The translations under genes and the position numbers were made by a program. From assembly GCA_035478255.1 (NCBI GenBank), contig DATIJV010000129.1, forward strand, positions 1 through 22,505: 22,505 nucleotides of DNA, written 5' to 3'. The DNA comes from DATIJJ01 sp035478255. Its GTDB lineage: Bacteria > Pseudomonadota > Gammaproteobacteria > DSM-16500. This document shows, piece by piece, positions 8,431 to 16,306 of this stretch. The notes beneath the pieces were generated by a model. That model did not search any database and was not told where the DNA came from. It was given only the letters and a program-made list of their open reading frames with translations. The number at the start of each line of letters is the position of its first letter. Position 1 is the first letter of the stretch.

Positions 8431-11250
8431 ATGTCAAATTCTATTGACCGTTTGATTATAAATTCTCCTTACGTTGGGCCTAAGCGCTACCATGAGTATG
8501 TGCGTGAGAGTAGGAGCTTTGTGCTCAAAGAAGGCAGGAGACCCGCTGGTTATATATTAGCATCAGAAAGCTCAAAGTCTTTTGATGATCCTGGGGAGTT
8601 TGTTGAAATACCGCTTGTAAATCAGATTCGCCCCCGCATAGATTCATGGCGTGATGCTGGATATCCTGGTGTGACTGGCGTAACAAGGAGATTATTAGAG
8701 CATTGGTGTGATAAAGAACGTTATGCACCTGATAGCGGCATCAATCCATTTTTTTTCTGCCAAATGGAAGCTATTGAAACTTTGATTTGGTTATGTGAGG
8801 CCCCTGAATCAGAAAGTGTAGGAATTGTTGTTCCTAGAGATGGTGGTGAGTTCACGCGCCTATGTGCAAAAATGGCTACAGGTACGGGAAAAACTGTGGT
8901 TATGGCGATGGTAATATGCTGGCAGATTTTGAATAAGGTTGTTTATCCTCAAGATAATCGATTTTCCAAGCATATCTTTATTGTAGCACCGGGTTTAACT
9001 GTTAAAAGCCGTCTCAGTGTCCTTTTTCCTTCAGGGTTAGGCAATTTTTATGAAATTTTTAACATGGTGCCAGCTTCTATGATAGATAAACTTCGCCAAG
9101 GCAAGGTGATGCTTAAGAATTGGCATGCGCTTAATTGGGATACTGAGGAGAAAATTGCTAAACGTCGATCTGTAGATAAGCGCGGTGCCAAAAGTGATGA
9201 AGCATACGTACGCGAAGTACTAGAAGATATGGCAAATGCACATAATATTATTGTTATCAATGATGAAGCGCATCATGCTTGGCGGGTACCAGCAGAGTCT
9301 AAAATTAAAGGCATTGCAAAGGAAGATATTGAAGAGGCTACAAAATGGGTTGGTGCATTAGATCGCATCCACCATGCGCGTGGTATATTGCGCTGTTATG
9401 ATTTTTCTGCCACCCCTTTTGCACCTTCTGGCAAACGTAGCACGGAAGAGGCTTTATTCAACTGGATCGTTAGTGACTTTGGGCTTAATGATGCAATTGA
9501 GGCAGGGTTAGTGAAAACTCCGCGAATTGTAGTGCGTGATGATGCTTTGCCAGATACCAAAACTTTCAAGTCACGTTTGTATCATATTTACAATGATGAT
9601 GAAGTAAAAGATGATATTAATCGAAGTGCTGAACCTCAAGATGCATTACCAAGTTTGATAACTAACGCATATTACTTGTTAGGTTATGATTGGCGAGAAA
9701 CAAAGCGTGCATGGGAGAAGTCAGGCCACAATGTACCGCCTGTAATGATCACTGTAGCAAATAGAACTGAAACTGCTGCGCGTATCGAATACGCTTTTAA
9801 TCACGGTAAAATCCTCATTGATGAGCTTTGTAATGTTGATAAAACATTACGTATTGATTCTAAAGTCCTTGAAATGGCAGAAGCTAGCAATGAGCCAGTT
9901 GTAGAAATAAGTCCATGTGATGAAAGCGAAGAAGTAACACGTAAATTAACTAAAAAAGAAGAGGCTGAGCTTCTACGGCTCAAGGTTGATACAGTAGGTC
10001 AAGTAGGAAGACCTGGAGAAAAAATTCAGAATGTCATTTCTGTGGGTATGCTCTCTGAAGGTTGGGATGCGAAAACCGTTACTCATATAATGGGATTGCG
10101 TGCTTTTTCAAGTCAACTTCTTTGCGAGCAGGTCGTAGGTCGGGGTCTGCGACGAACTGCCTATGAAATAAATCAGGATACAGGCCTATTTGAACCAGAG
10201 TATGTGAATATTTTTGGCGTACCATTTACTTTTTTGCCACATGAGTCACCGGAGGGCGCAATTCCGCCACCACCTACACCGAAGACATGCATTCAAGTAG
10301 ATCCGAAGAAAGAAAAATATTCTATTATGTGGCCGAGTATTATTCGAATTAATTACAATTATCGTCCATGTTTAGAGCTTGATATTAATACTGTTTCACC
10401 GCTGATACTGCGAGCAGAGAATACGATACTCACAGCAGAGATGGCTCAGGCAATTGGTGGGAAGCCCGATCTTTCTAAAGCATCACAAATTGAGCTGGAA
10501 AAACTCGCACATGATCAAAGATTACAGCGAATCATATTTCAGGCTTCAAGCAATATTTTCGATCAAATGCGTGCCCATTGGAAGGGGAAAAAGGAATTTT
10601 TGCTTGCGCAAGTAATACGTATTGTCGAAATGTTTATTAAATCAGATCGAATTATCATAAATCCGTCTGAATTCGGTAAAGATCTGCTTCGTCGACGTTT
10701 GATAGTGACGTTGAATATGAGTGAAGTAGTTCAACACATATGGGGTGCAATCAAGGAGACTAATCAAGAAACTATTGAGCCTGTATTTGACAAGGATCAT
10801 CCAGTTCGAAGCACGGGCGGCATGAGTACTTGGTATACCGGTAGGCCGTGCGATCCAACGCAGCATTCTCATATTAATTTTTGTGTTCATGATGGAGCAT
10901 GGGAGTCAACTGAATCCTATGAATTGGATAGGAATAAGCATATTGAAGCATGGGTCAAAAATGATCATCTTGGATTTGAAATTTTATATGTATTCCAAGG
11001 AGTCGTAAAAAAATACCGCCCTGATTATCTTGCGCGCCTAGTTAATGGGAGCTATTTAATTTTAGAAACAAAGGGCCAAGATTCAACACTAGTCCAGGCA
11101 AAAAAGAAAGCGGCTGAAGAATGGGTGAATGCCGTAAATGCTCATCGAGGATTCGGTAAGTGGTACTATGCGATTTCATATCATCCTAAGGATGTGGAGG
11201 GCATTTTGGCGAGTAACATTAGTGCAAAAGTGACTGATAATAAAATCTGA
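8431..11250 (+). CDS. res: Type III-like restriction endonuclease (Res) with SF2 helicase and PD-ExK nuclease
   Basis: A 939-aa protein combining an SF2 helicase/translocase with a C-terminal nuclease. Helicase motifs run in order: MATGTGKT (148-155, Walker A), NDEAHH (277-282, DEAH box), FSATPF (325-330), LSEGWDAKTV (541-550) and EQVVGRGLRR (566-575, motif VI). Near the end, YRPDYLARL (862-870) and LILETKG (876-882) give a PD-x13-ExK nuclease site (PD 864-865, E879, K881). As the partner of the upstream methyltransferase it should cleave unmodified DNA in an ATP-dependent manner. Its length and N-terminal sequence match the BPTD_3080-type restriction enzymes as I remember them, which differ from EcoP1I Res. 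All key residues are present, so the enzyme looks intact. Confidence 0.9.
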   Translation: MSNSIDRLIINSPYVGPKRYHEYVRESRSFVLKEGRRPAGYILASESSKSFDDPGEFVEIPLVNQIRPRIDSWRDAGYPGVTGVTRRLLEHWCDKERYAPDSGINPFFFCQMEAIETLIWLCEAPESESVGIVVPRDGGEFTRLCAKMATGTGKTVVMAMVICWQILNKVVYPQDNRFSKHIFIVAPGLTVKSRLSVLFPSGLGNFYEIFNMVPASMIDKLRQGKVMLKNWHALNWDTEEKIAKRRSVDKRGAKSDEAYVREVLEDMANAHNIIVINDEAHHAWRVPAESKIKGIAKEDIEEATKWVGALDRIHHARGILRCYDFSATPFAPSGKRSTEEALFNWIVSDFGLNDAIEAGLVKTPRIVVRDDALPDTKTFKSRLYHIYNDDEVKDDINRSAEPQDALPSLITNAYYLLGYDWRETKRAWEKSGHNVPPVMITVANRTETAARIEYAFNHGKILIDELCNVDKTLRIDSKVLEMAEASNEPVVEISPCDESEEVTRKLTKKEEAELLRLKVDTVGQVGRPGEKIQNVISVGMLSEGWDAKTVTHIMGLRAFSSQLLCEQVVGRGLRRTAYEINQDTGLFEPEYVNIFGVPFTFLPHESPEGAIPPPPTPKTCIQVDPKKEKYSIMWPSIIRINYNYRPCLELDINTVSPLILRAENTILTAEMAQAIGGKPDLSKASQIELEKLAHDQRLQRIIFQASSNIFDQMRAHWKGKKEFLLAQVIRIVEMFIKSDRIIINPSEFGKDLLRRRLIVTLNMSEVVQHIWGAIKETNQETIEPVFDKDHPVRSTGGMSTWYTGRPCDPTQHSHINFCVHDGAWESTESYELDRNKHIEAWVKNDHLGFEILYVFQGVVKKYRPDYLARLVNGSYLILETKGQDSTLVQAKKKAAEEWVNAVNAHRGFGKWYYAISYHPKDVEGILASNISAKVTDNKI

Positions 11251-11314
11251 AATATGTATATTTAATTTTCGGGTTGGATGAAATGGATATTTTAAATGCT
11301 TTTTGAATATTCTC

Positions 11315-12400
11315 TCAAGCACGGTATGGAATAATACCACCCGAAGTATTCTCAATGACAAAATGCGAACCCTCCTTTGTCACTTTTATCAACCGAAAGC
11401 CTAATTTTTTTTCAGGAGTAAAATTCATGAGCGTTGCTAACCATACAACATCGATAATATCTGGTATAAAGCAAATAACACCCAGTTTATCCAAGGCTAA
11501 TTGAAGCGGTAATTTTTGAGTTTGTGGCGTATATTCCAGATAATAAGCTGCACCTGATTCAAAAGCTGTTATTGGAATAAAGATATGTCTTTCGTCTACA
11601 TTAGCTAACTCGAGCTTCTTAATATTATCAGCTTTACATGCGTGTTGATTTATTACCCGTAACAGATATTTAATATCTAAACTGCTTCCATCAACAGGCC
11701 CTTGAATAATTATTGAGCCCATACCAGATACCGCTCGTTCTCCAGAAAAATAAATGACTCCCATTTCTTCAAGTTGCTCAACAGCCAGAAGTTGGCTGTA
11801 ACAATATAGGGAACTTTCAATTCTTTCGGAGTGTTTATTATTGGCGTGATATTCTTCAATTTCTATTAAAAAATTTTCAATTTGAAGAAGACTTTTTTTG
11901 GATAGTCGCATTGTTTTGTCAATACCCATAATCCACTTGTATTGTGAGCGTTTCAGCTCAAATGTATGATTGTGATGCTCAAGAAAAATTTGAGATTCTA
12001 ATGCAGTTTGATTTATTGCCTGTGTTATCTCAATTGCTATATTGTGCGCCTCTTTTCTGGGCAGTAGGTCATATTGCCCATCTCGATTCCCAGTATCTAC
12101 TTGAATCAGGTCATGCCCCGGCATGTTTTTTTGCAATATAGCTTGGGACATCACTTCTTCACATCTAACTTTGGACGCTTTGCGTGTATCTGCTTTATCC
12201 ATCCAGGTTTCAAAATCCTCATCAGCCATTTTGTCAAAAAAATTTACTTTTTCCTCAAATTTTTCTCTTTCGTTCGCTTTTAAGTAATAATGAAGACCGC
12301 AACCCGAGCATTTTTCTTCTTGGGCAATAAGATGACCTTTATAAGAATGAACCGAGACGAGTTTAATTAAGTCACCGCATGACGCCAAGCGACACCTCAT
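11315..12400 (-). CDS. Hypothetical protein with Cys-rich N-terminus and possible PD-(D/E)xK-like core
   Basis: This 361-aa protein belongs to no family I can name. The N-terminus holds four cysteines (C3, C8, C31, C34; the last pair in CSGCG), which suggests a zinc knuckle. Residues 110-126 read YDLLPRKEAHNIAIEIT. That resembles the D-...-hydrophobic-E-x-T/K edge of restriction-endonuclease-like folds, with E81/E82 as a possible helix-1 glutamate. The canonical lysine is replaced by threonine, so catalysis is uncertain. The second half contains GERAVSGMGSIIIQGP, PITAFESGAAYYLEY and an alternating hydrophobic end. The ATG at 12400 has GGAAG 8 nt upstream on the minus strand. It converges with res (64-nt gap), so it is a separate transcript within the defense cluster. 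A nuclease or defense role is inference only. Confidence 0.65.
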   Translation of the reverse strand: MRCRLASCGDLIKLVSVHSYKGHLIAQEEKCSGCGLHYYLKANEREKFEEKVNFFDKMADEDFETWMDKADTRKASKVRCEEVMSQAILQKNMPGHDLIQVDTGNRDGQYDLLPRKEAHNIAIEITQAINQTALESQIFLEHHNHTFELKRSQYKWIMGIDKTMRLSKKSLLQIENFLIEIEEYHANNKHSERIESSLYCYSQLLAVEQLEEMGVIYFSGERAVSGMGSIIIQGPVDGSSLDIKYLLRVINQHACKADNIKKLELANVDERHIFIPITAFESGAAYYLEYTPQTQKLPLQLALDKLGVICFIPDIIDVVWLATLMNFTPEKKLGFRLIKVTKEGSHFVIENTSGGIIPYRA

Positions 12401-12497
12401 ATGTTACTTCCTTATTTGAGTTTTAATAATAAGCAGCTTAACTTTTCAGTTTAGGAAGTTTCATACTAAAATGCAAGTGCCTTATATTGGAAAGGTT

Positions 12498-12525
12498 GCT
12501 GCTGAAATTTTTTTAAATCAGCAGC
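12498..12525. repeat. 8-bp perfect inverted repeat (hairpin) between two minus-strand genes
   Basis: GCTGCTGA at 12498-12505 and TCAGCAGC at 12518-12525 flank a 12-nt T-rich loop. On the plus strand it is followed by TAATTTTTTG, a terminator-like tail. Both neighbouring genes run on the minus strand, where the downstream sequence is not T-rich. It could reduce read-through from one gene to the next, or end antisense transcription. Confidence 0.4.
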
Positions 12526-12559
12526 TAATTTTTTGATAGCTGGGATAGTATATCAGCAA

Positions 12560-13741
12560 TCAGTTATGATTTAACCATTTATATTTTGTTTCAAAATCCT
12601 TTAAAAAATTTTCTAACGCGTATATTGGATTAATGCGGTTTATGTGTTTTTCCAGTAGCATAATTATCTCGTTAGAAATATTTTTTTGATCTTCAGTTAA
12701 GATTTTAGTTTCGCATGAATTAGAGATGGCTTTGCAAAAATCATTGAGCATTTTTGACTGCTTCCAGTATTCAATTCCGCTAAAAATAAAATCCATTTTT
12801 CTTTTGTATTCATTGAGTTCTTTTTGTTTTTCCAAAAATCGTATTTGTTGTTGCGCAGTTTCAATTTCCCATTGTTTATTCCTCTCTTCTGCTCTTTTGT
12901 GCTCCTCAGCCACTTTGTACACTTCAATAATAAAATCATTAAGCTGGTTTTCAATATGCTTGATTTTTCCGTCATTCCAATTATTTTTTATATTGCATAG
13001 GTTTTTTGGTGTTAAAAGAGTAAGTGTTAGATTCCCGCTGGGTTCGTAATCCCATTTGGGTGGCGTACACCAAGAGAATTGTTTCTTTTTAGCAATTTCT
13101 TCTTTTGTAGGTTTGTGATCTTTTCTGTCAAGTTTTTCAGTGATGGAAAATCCTATTTCAATTTTCTTTATTGTTGTTGAAAAATACCGCTTGTTTTCTT
13201 TTGGCCATTGTATGCGAAAATTTCTGCTTTCTAAAGCTATGAGAAGGACGTCAACAATCCTTATGGCACGTGAAAGACTTTTTTTGGAAACGTAGATTGG
13301 AGGTGAATATTTTGAATGAGAATAGATAATTTCATTATCATTTATTTTGCTTTTTAATAGGAGTTTCTCTGCTCTGAGTGCATATTTATGCGTGGTGATG
13401 CTGTTAATGTTAACGATAATTTTATTCAGAATATCTGATTCTTTTTTTATAATTTCATTAAGTGCGTCGCTATAGAAGATTACTGGTTTTTCTTTTTTCT
13501 CACGGCAAGTAATTTCAACATTGTTAGTCTGATTAGTTTTTAATTTTGGCAGTGGTTTCTGCGATACTTTTTTTCCTGTCTCTATTTTTCTCCAATAGCC
13601 TCTTCCAGGTAGTGGGATATGATTTTTTCTACAAACTTTAGCAAGCCAGACATCGGAAAGGAAAAATTGTTTAGCTAGTTGTTGTATGGGAGTTTTCCAG
13701 ACCATTTCATACAGCTCTTCACGGGTTAAGCTTTTTTTCAT
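12560..13741 (-). CDS. HTH plus coiled-coil protein, unknown function
   Basis: The 393-aa product opens with LTREELYEMVWKTPIQQLAK, then FLSDVWLAKVCRKNHIPLPG and RGYWRKIETGKK (residues 5-57). This N-terminus recurs in bacterial hypothetical proteins and looks like a helix-turn-helix, with the SD-VWLAKVCRK segment as the recognition region. The middle is lysine-rich and mixed alpha/beta. About residues 275-320 are rich in Glu, Lys, Arg and Gln (EEHKRAEERNKQWEIETA), consistent with a coiled coil. No enzyme motif was seen. The start has an AAGGA ribosome binding site. The gene is followed after 159 nt by the Cys-rich 361-aa gene on the same strand. A DNA-binding role in regulation or defense is plausible but unproven. 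Confidence 0.65.
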   Translation of the reverse strand: MKKSLTREELYEMVWKTPIQQLAKQFFLSDVWLAKVCRKNHIPLPGRGYWRKIETGKKVSQKPLPKLKTNQTNNVEITCREKKEKPVIFYSDALNEIIKKESDILNKIIVNINSITTHKYALRAEKLLLKSKINDNEIIYSHSKYSPPIYVSKKSLSRAIRIVDVLLIALESRNFRIQWPKENKRYFSTTIKKIEIGFSITEKLDRKDHKPTKEEIAKKKQFSWCTPPKWDYEPSGNLTLTLLTPKNLCNIKNNWNDGKIKHIENQLNDFIIEVYKVAEEHKRAEERNKQWEIETAQQQIRFLEKQKELNEYKRKMDFIFSGIEYWKQSKMLNDFCKAISNSCETKILTEDQKNISNEIIMLLEKHINRINPIYALENFLKDFETKYKWLNHN

Positions 13742-13811
13742 AATAGTCCTTATTAATGATTAAGATTCACTATGAAATTATATGAGTGGTAATGGATGGT
13801 TGTGAGTAGGT

Positions 13812-14058
13812 TTACTCTGCAGAATTGATCAGTTTAAAGCGTGGAATAATTAGGCCATTATGTTCTACATCCTCGAGAAACATATCTTTCGGTCGAGCCC
13901 AGACACTGTTATTACCAAATTTTTCAGAATTATTAAAGTGCTTTATAGATAACCAACTCCTCAAGCGTTTCTGTGTGAAGCGCAGTACCTATGACCTCGT
14001 ATAAATCTCCCGATTTATAGTGTCTGTACTGCCCAAGCTTCAAGATTTTTTCAGTCAT
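13812..14058 (-). pseudogene. DUF1653 family gene broken by a one-base frameshift
   Basis: Reading the minus strand from ATG 14058 gives MTEKILKLGQYRHYKSGDLY, then EVIGTALHTETLEELVIYKA and L, ending at a TAA (13933-13935) after 41 codons. A shift of one base restores NSEKFGNNSVWARPKDMFLE and DVEHNGLIIPRFKLINSAE, ending at 13812. The whole matches the small DUF1653 domain: K-G-YRHYKG, TLEELVVY, an aromatic W-RP--MF motif and a PRF-L ending. The sequence CTTTAATAATTC has one extra A compared with the frame-restoring CTTTATAATTC. Either the gene is inactivated or this is a sequencing error. Its function is unknown in the family, so only the identity is claimed. Confidence 0.75.
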
Positions 14059-14127
14059 GATTGTCTCATCGATTTGGGGAATGTTTTTGAAACTTGTTTA
14101 CAGAGATGCTTCACTTTGCACTGCATC

Positions 14128-14147
14128 TGCACCCTGTATGCACCCTG
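14128..14147. repeat. Short tandem repeat (two TGCACCCTG copies, 11-bp period) beside the att site
   Basis: TGCACCCTG occurs at 14128-14136 and again at 14139-14147. The related TGCACTGCATC lies just to the left, at 14117-14127. Ordered, closely spaced repeats next to a tRNA-derived attachment site may be integrase arm-binding sites or remnants of an earlier insertion. No functional proof is available from sequence. Confidence 0.4.
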
Positions 14148-14197
14148 AGAATTATGCTTTAGTGCGGTATCGACATGCAACGTATTGATTTTACTAA

Positions 14198-14244
14198 TCG
14201 GGGTGACATGATTCGAACATGCGGCCCCTGCCTCCCGAAAGCAA
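14198..14244 (-). other. Attachment site: 3' half of tRNA-Pro(CGG)
   Basis: On the minus strand, 47 nt fold exactly as the 3' half of a tRNA. The anticodon arm is TTGCT-TTCGGGA-GGCAG (14244-14228), with anticodon CGG followed by G, as in proline tRNAs. A 5-nt variable loop (14227-14223) comes next, then the T arm GCATG-TTCGAAT-CATGT (14222-14206), the 3' acceptor strand CACCCCG (14205-14199) and discriminator A (14198). No D arm or 5' acceptor strand is found on the 5' side, and no CCA is encoded, so this is a fragment and not a working tRNA. Tyrosine integrases commonly recombine between the anticodon loop and the tRNA 3' end, leaving such a copy at the far end of the element. The orientation implies that the element lies to the right. 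Confidence 0.8.
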
Positions 14245-14295
14245 TTTTAATTTATTAAGCTTTAGGTTGTCACTAAAAAATTTTAATTATATATA

Positions 14296-14335
14296 CGTAA
14301 AAAATGTTTTACATTTTTACGATTATCAGTATAAA
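14296..14335 (+). promoter_or_regulatory. Promoter with overlapping inverted repeat upstream of the RHH gene
   Basis: TTTACA (14308-14313) and TATAAA (14330-14335) are 16 bp apart and form a plausible promoter. The segment 14296-14321 is an imperfect inverted repeat: CGTAAAAAATGT on the left and ACATTTTTACG on the right, with one extra base on the left. It covers the -35 region. Since ribbon-helix-helix proteins usually bind such palindromes, autorepression by the downstream gene product is a reasonable guess. Confidence 0.5.
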
Positions 14336-14386
14336 CTTAAATGATTTTAATTATTTATGGTGTATCTTGTAGGAGTTGGGGGAGGG

Positions 14387-14572
14387 ATGGCTAAAAGATC
14401 TGCAATAAAGAAAGCCAAAGTCAGGCCAGAAGTTGAGATAAAAGAAAAGAAAAAGCGCCTTACTTTTGATATCCCGGCCTCCCTTCATGCCAGATTAAAA
14501 ATATTGGCTGTGAAGCGCGATGAAACAATGGGAGAAATCGTCTTGAAAATGCTGGAAGATCATTTAGAGTAA
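14387..14572 (+). CDS. Ribbon-helix-helix (CopG/ParD-like) DNA-binding protein
   Basis: I chose ATG 14387 (61 aa). AGGAG at 14371-14375 and a run of purines lie just before it, while the earlier ATG at 14357 has no ribosome binding site. A basic N-terminus (AKRSAIKKAK) precedes the strand RLTFDIPASLHARLKILA and the helices of a ribbon-helix-helix fold, ending ETMGEIVLKMLEDHLE. These small dimeric proteins act as transcription repressors, partition proteins or antitoxins. No toxin gene follows at close distance, so an element regulator or partition-type role fits better than an antitoxin. It is the first gene inside the island next to the attachment site. Confidence 0.75.
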   Translation: MAKRSAIKKAKVRPEVEIKEKKKRLTFDIPASLHARLKILAVKRDETMGEIVLKMLEDHLE

Positions 14573-14661
14573 AAATATCGTTTAAATCAAAACAAGCGTG
14601 ACGTGCAGATGCGGACACATCAACACGCCACTAACCACATCAACCTAAATAGGAGATTGAA

Positions 14662-14922
14662 ATGGCTGCGGATAGGGTAAATGAAATTGTGTCTTTAATA
14701 AATAACCAAATCGATTCCCGTGAACAAATGCACGAATGCCTGCTCAAGGCCGAGGCGCTTGCTCATGTTGCCTTGAGCGGTGATTTCCTCGATCGTGGAC
14801 AATCTATACTCAATGAGTATTTGGGTGTATTGTTTGATTTTATCCTGGAATCAAAAACTCTCAACCAGGCTGCATTGGATAATTTGATTAAATGCAGCAG
14901 GCAGAGCGAGTTGTTTGGCTAA
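14662..14922 (+). CDS. Small helical protein of unknown function
   Basis: An 86-aa acidic and probably all-helical protein (AADRVNEIVSLINNQIDSRE, LLKAEALAHVALSGDFLD). It has no signal peptide, membrane segment or catalytic motif. TAGGAGATTGAA gives a good ribosome binding site before ATG 14662. It follows the ribbon-helix-helix gene after 89 nt and ends 25 nt before the peptidase start, so the three may share a transcript. I do not recognise the family. Confidence 0.65.
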   Translation: MAADRVNEIVSLINNQIDSREQMHECLLKAEALAHVALSGDFLDRGQSILNEYLGVLFDFILESKTLNQAALDNLIKCSRQSELFG

Positions 14923-14947
14923 TTTTTGTCTAATGGGGATGGATAAT

Positions 14948-15655
14948 ATGAAAAAAAGCGTTTTCTTATGGGCAGCAATCATATTATCCGTTTCCTCCAA
15001 TTTGACTTATGCCGATGATGGATTTCGGGGTTTTGTTGCACCGATTCCTTCCGAGATATCTAAAAATATGATAGGACACACATATCATGCCGGGTGCCCA
15101 TTGCCATTAGACAGAATGAGCTACCTGACGGTCACTTATTGGGGTTTTGATCATAAACCACATGACGGATATTTGATTGTTCTTGATCTCTTTGCTGGCG
15201 AAGTTTTGCAGATATTCCACGATCTTTATCAGATAAAATTTCCGATCGAAAAAATGGTTTTACCTGACAAATACGCATCACAAAAAAATGATTGGTCATC
15301 GATTGATTGGAAATCATCAGAGGATAATAACACCTCTGCGTTTTTGTGCCGGGAGGATGATCAAACTCGCGGACAGTTTTCGCCTCATAGTTGGGGTATT
15401 GCTCTTGACATTAACCCGGTATACAACCCATCGATGGTGGCTGGCAATAAAGTAGAACCCGCATCAGGTAAAAAGTATTTTAATAGAAATGTGCGTCATG
15501 AAGGCATGATTAATGAAAAAGTGGTAGCTATTTTTGCCAGACACGGTTGGAAGTGGGGTGGTTATTGGGCTAAAGATAAAACTGATTATCAGCATTTCCA
15601 GAAAGACATGGATGAGCATTACATGTGCCCAGTGCTGTTGCCTGTTATCAAATAA
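14948..15655 (+). CDS. Secreted M15-family metallopeptidase (VanY-like DD-carboxypeptidase fold)
   Basis: ATG 14948 has GGGG 9 nt upstream and is the start of a clear signal peptide (MKKSVFLWAAIILSVSSNLT, cleavage probably after YA at residue 22), giving 235 aa. Longer frames reaching back to 14915 overlap the previous gene and spoil the signal sequence. The zinc-binding pattern of the M15 family is present: H147 and D154 in HSWGIALD, and H215 in DYQHFQ. An aromatic WKWGGYW stretch comes before the last histidine. Such enzymes cleave D-Ala-D-Ala or related peptidoglycan cross-link peptides in the periplasm. Whether this one trims the host wall, alters drug targets or attacks competitors cannot be told from sequence. 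Confidence 0.85.
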   Translation: MKKSVFLWAAIILSVSSNLTYADDGFRGFVAPIPSEISKNMIGHTYHAGCPLPLDRMSYLTVTYWGFDHKPHDGYLIVLDLFAGEVLQIFHDLYQIKFPIEKMVLPDKYASQKNDWSSIDWKSSEDNNTSAFLCREDDQTRGQFSPHSWGIALDINPVYNPSMVAGNKVEPASGKKYFNRNVRHEGMINEKVVAIFARHGWKWGGYWAKDKTDYQHFQKDMDEHYMCPVLLPVIK

Positions 15656-15704
15656 TGGCAAGAATAGCGATAGTCAACATACTTACCTGATCTGAGAAAA
15701 TTAA

Positions 15705-16187
15705 ATGATAAATGTTAGACCCATGGTTATTGAGGATATTGATGGTGTTGCATTCGTGCATAGCGAAGCCTTTAAAAGACAATTTGCCTCACGGAAATGG
15801 ATAGCGTGTAATTTTCATGCCTATCCAAGAATTTTAATGTACGTGGCAACTGATGAAATGAATAAAATCACCGGATTTATTCAATGGATTCAAAAAAGCG
15901 GTTTCAGGAAAGAAGTGGTGATTGAATTGGAACAACTTGCTGTTTTGCCAGAGTGCCAAGGTAAAAAAATGGGTACGGAACTCATTAATCGTTCGTTGAA
16001 ACTGGTTGATGAATATGTGCGAAGTCAGGATTCAGTAATAAAATCGATTATGGTGACAACCCGAGCAGATAATTTTGCTCAGGAACTATATAGGAAAACG
16101 TTGGGTGCTGAGATTGTATCTACCATTAAAAATTTTTATTCTGCGGATGAAGTTATTATGGTGGCAAGTATGCGCCAAACTGCATAA
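15705..16187 (+). CDS. GNAT family N-acetyltransferase
   Basis: This 160-aa protein has the GNAT core. An N-terminal strand-helix (INVRPMVIEDIDGVAFVHSE) comes first, then motif A at 74-94 (ELEQLAVLPECQGKKMGTEL), with QGKKMG (85-90) as the acetyl-CoA pyrophosphate loop. A motif B-like ADNFAQELYRKTLGAEIV completes the fold. It would transfer an acetyl group from acetyl-CoA to an amine. The substrate is unknown and could be a small molecule, drug or protein. It follows the peptidase by 49 nt on the same strand, with a weak GAG-type ribosome binding site. Confidence 0.8.
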   Translation: MINVRPMVIEDIDGVAFVHSEAFKRQFASRKWIACNFHAYPRILMYVATDEMNKITGFIQWIQKSGFRKEVVIELEQLAVLPECQGKKMGTELINRSLKLVDEYVRSQDSVIKSIMVTTRADNFAQELYRKTLGAEIVSTIKNFYSADEVIMVASMRQTA

Positions 16188-16306
16188 AAAATAATCTTGA
16201 ATTGCATGACATACAAAAAAACTTATTTGTGGAAGTCATTCGAAAATTTACAGCAAAGCCAGAAAAATATCAGGCAGTCAATATATAAGTTTATTTCTGT
16301 CTTGAA

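Noticed and set aside
12498..12525. Confident Rho-independent terminator
   Set aside because: The T-rich tail is on the plus strand, but the adjacent genes are transcribed from the minus strand, so it is listed as a hairpin only.
12726..13049. 107-codon plus-strand frame within the HTH/coiled-coil gene
   Set aside because: It is antisense to a convincing gene, has no ribosome binding site and reflects the base composition of the coiled-coil region.
14198..14244. Functional tRNA-Pro gene
   Set aside because: Only the 3' half is present; the D arm and 5' acceptor strand are missing.
14387..14922. Toxin-antitoxin pair (ribbon-helix-helix gene plus the 86-aa gene)
   Set aside because: The genes are 89 nt apart and not overlapping, and the 86-aa protein has no RelE, HicA or other toxin features.
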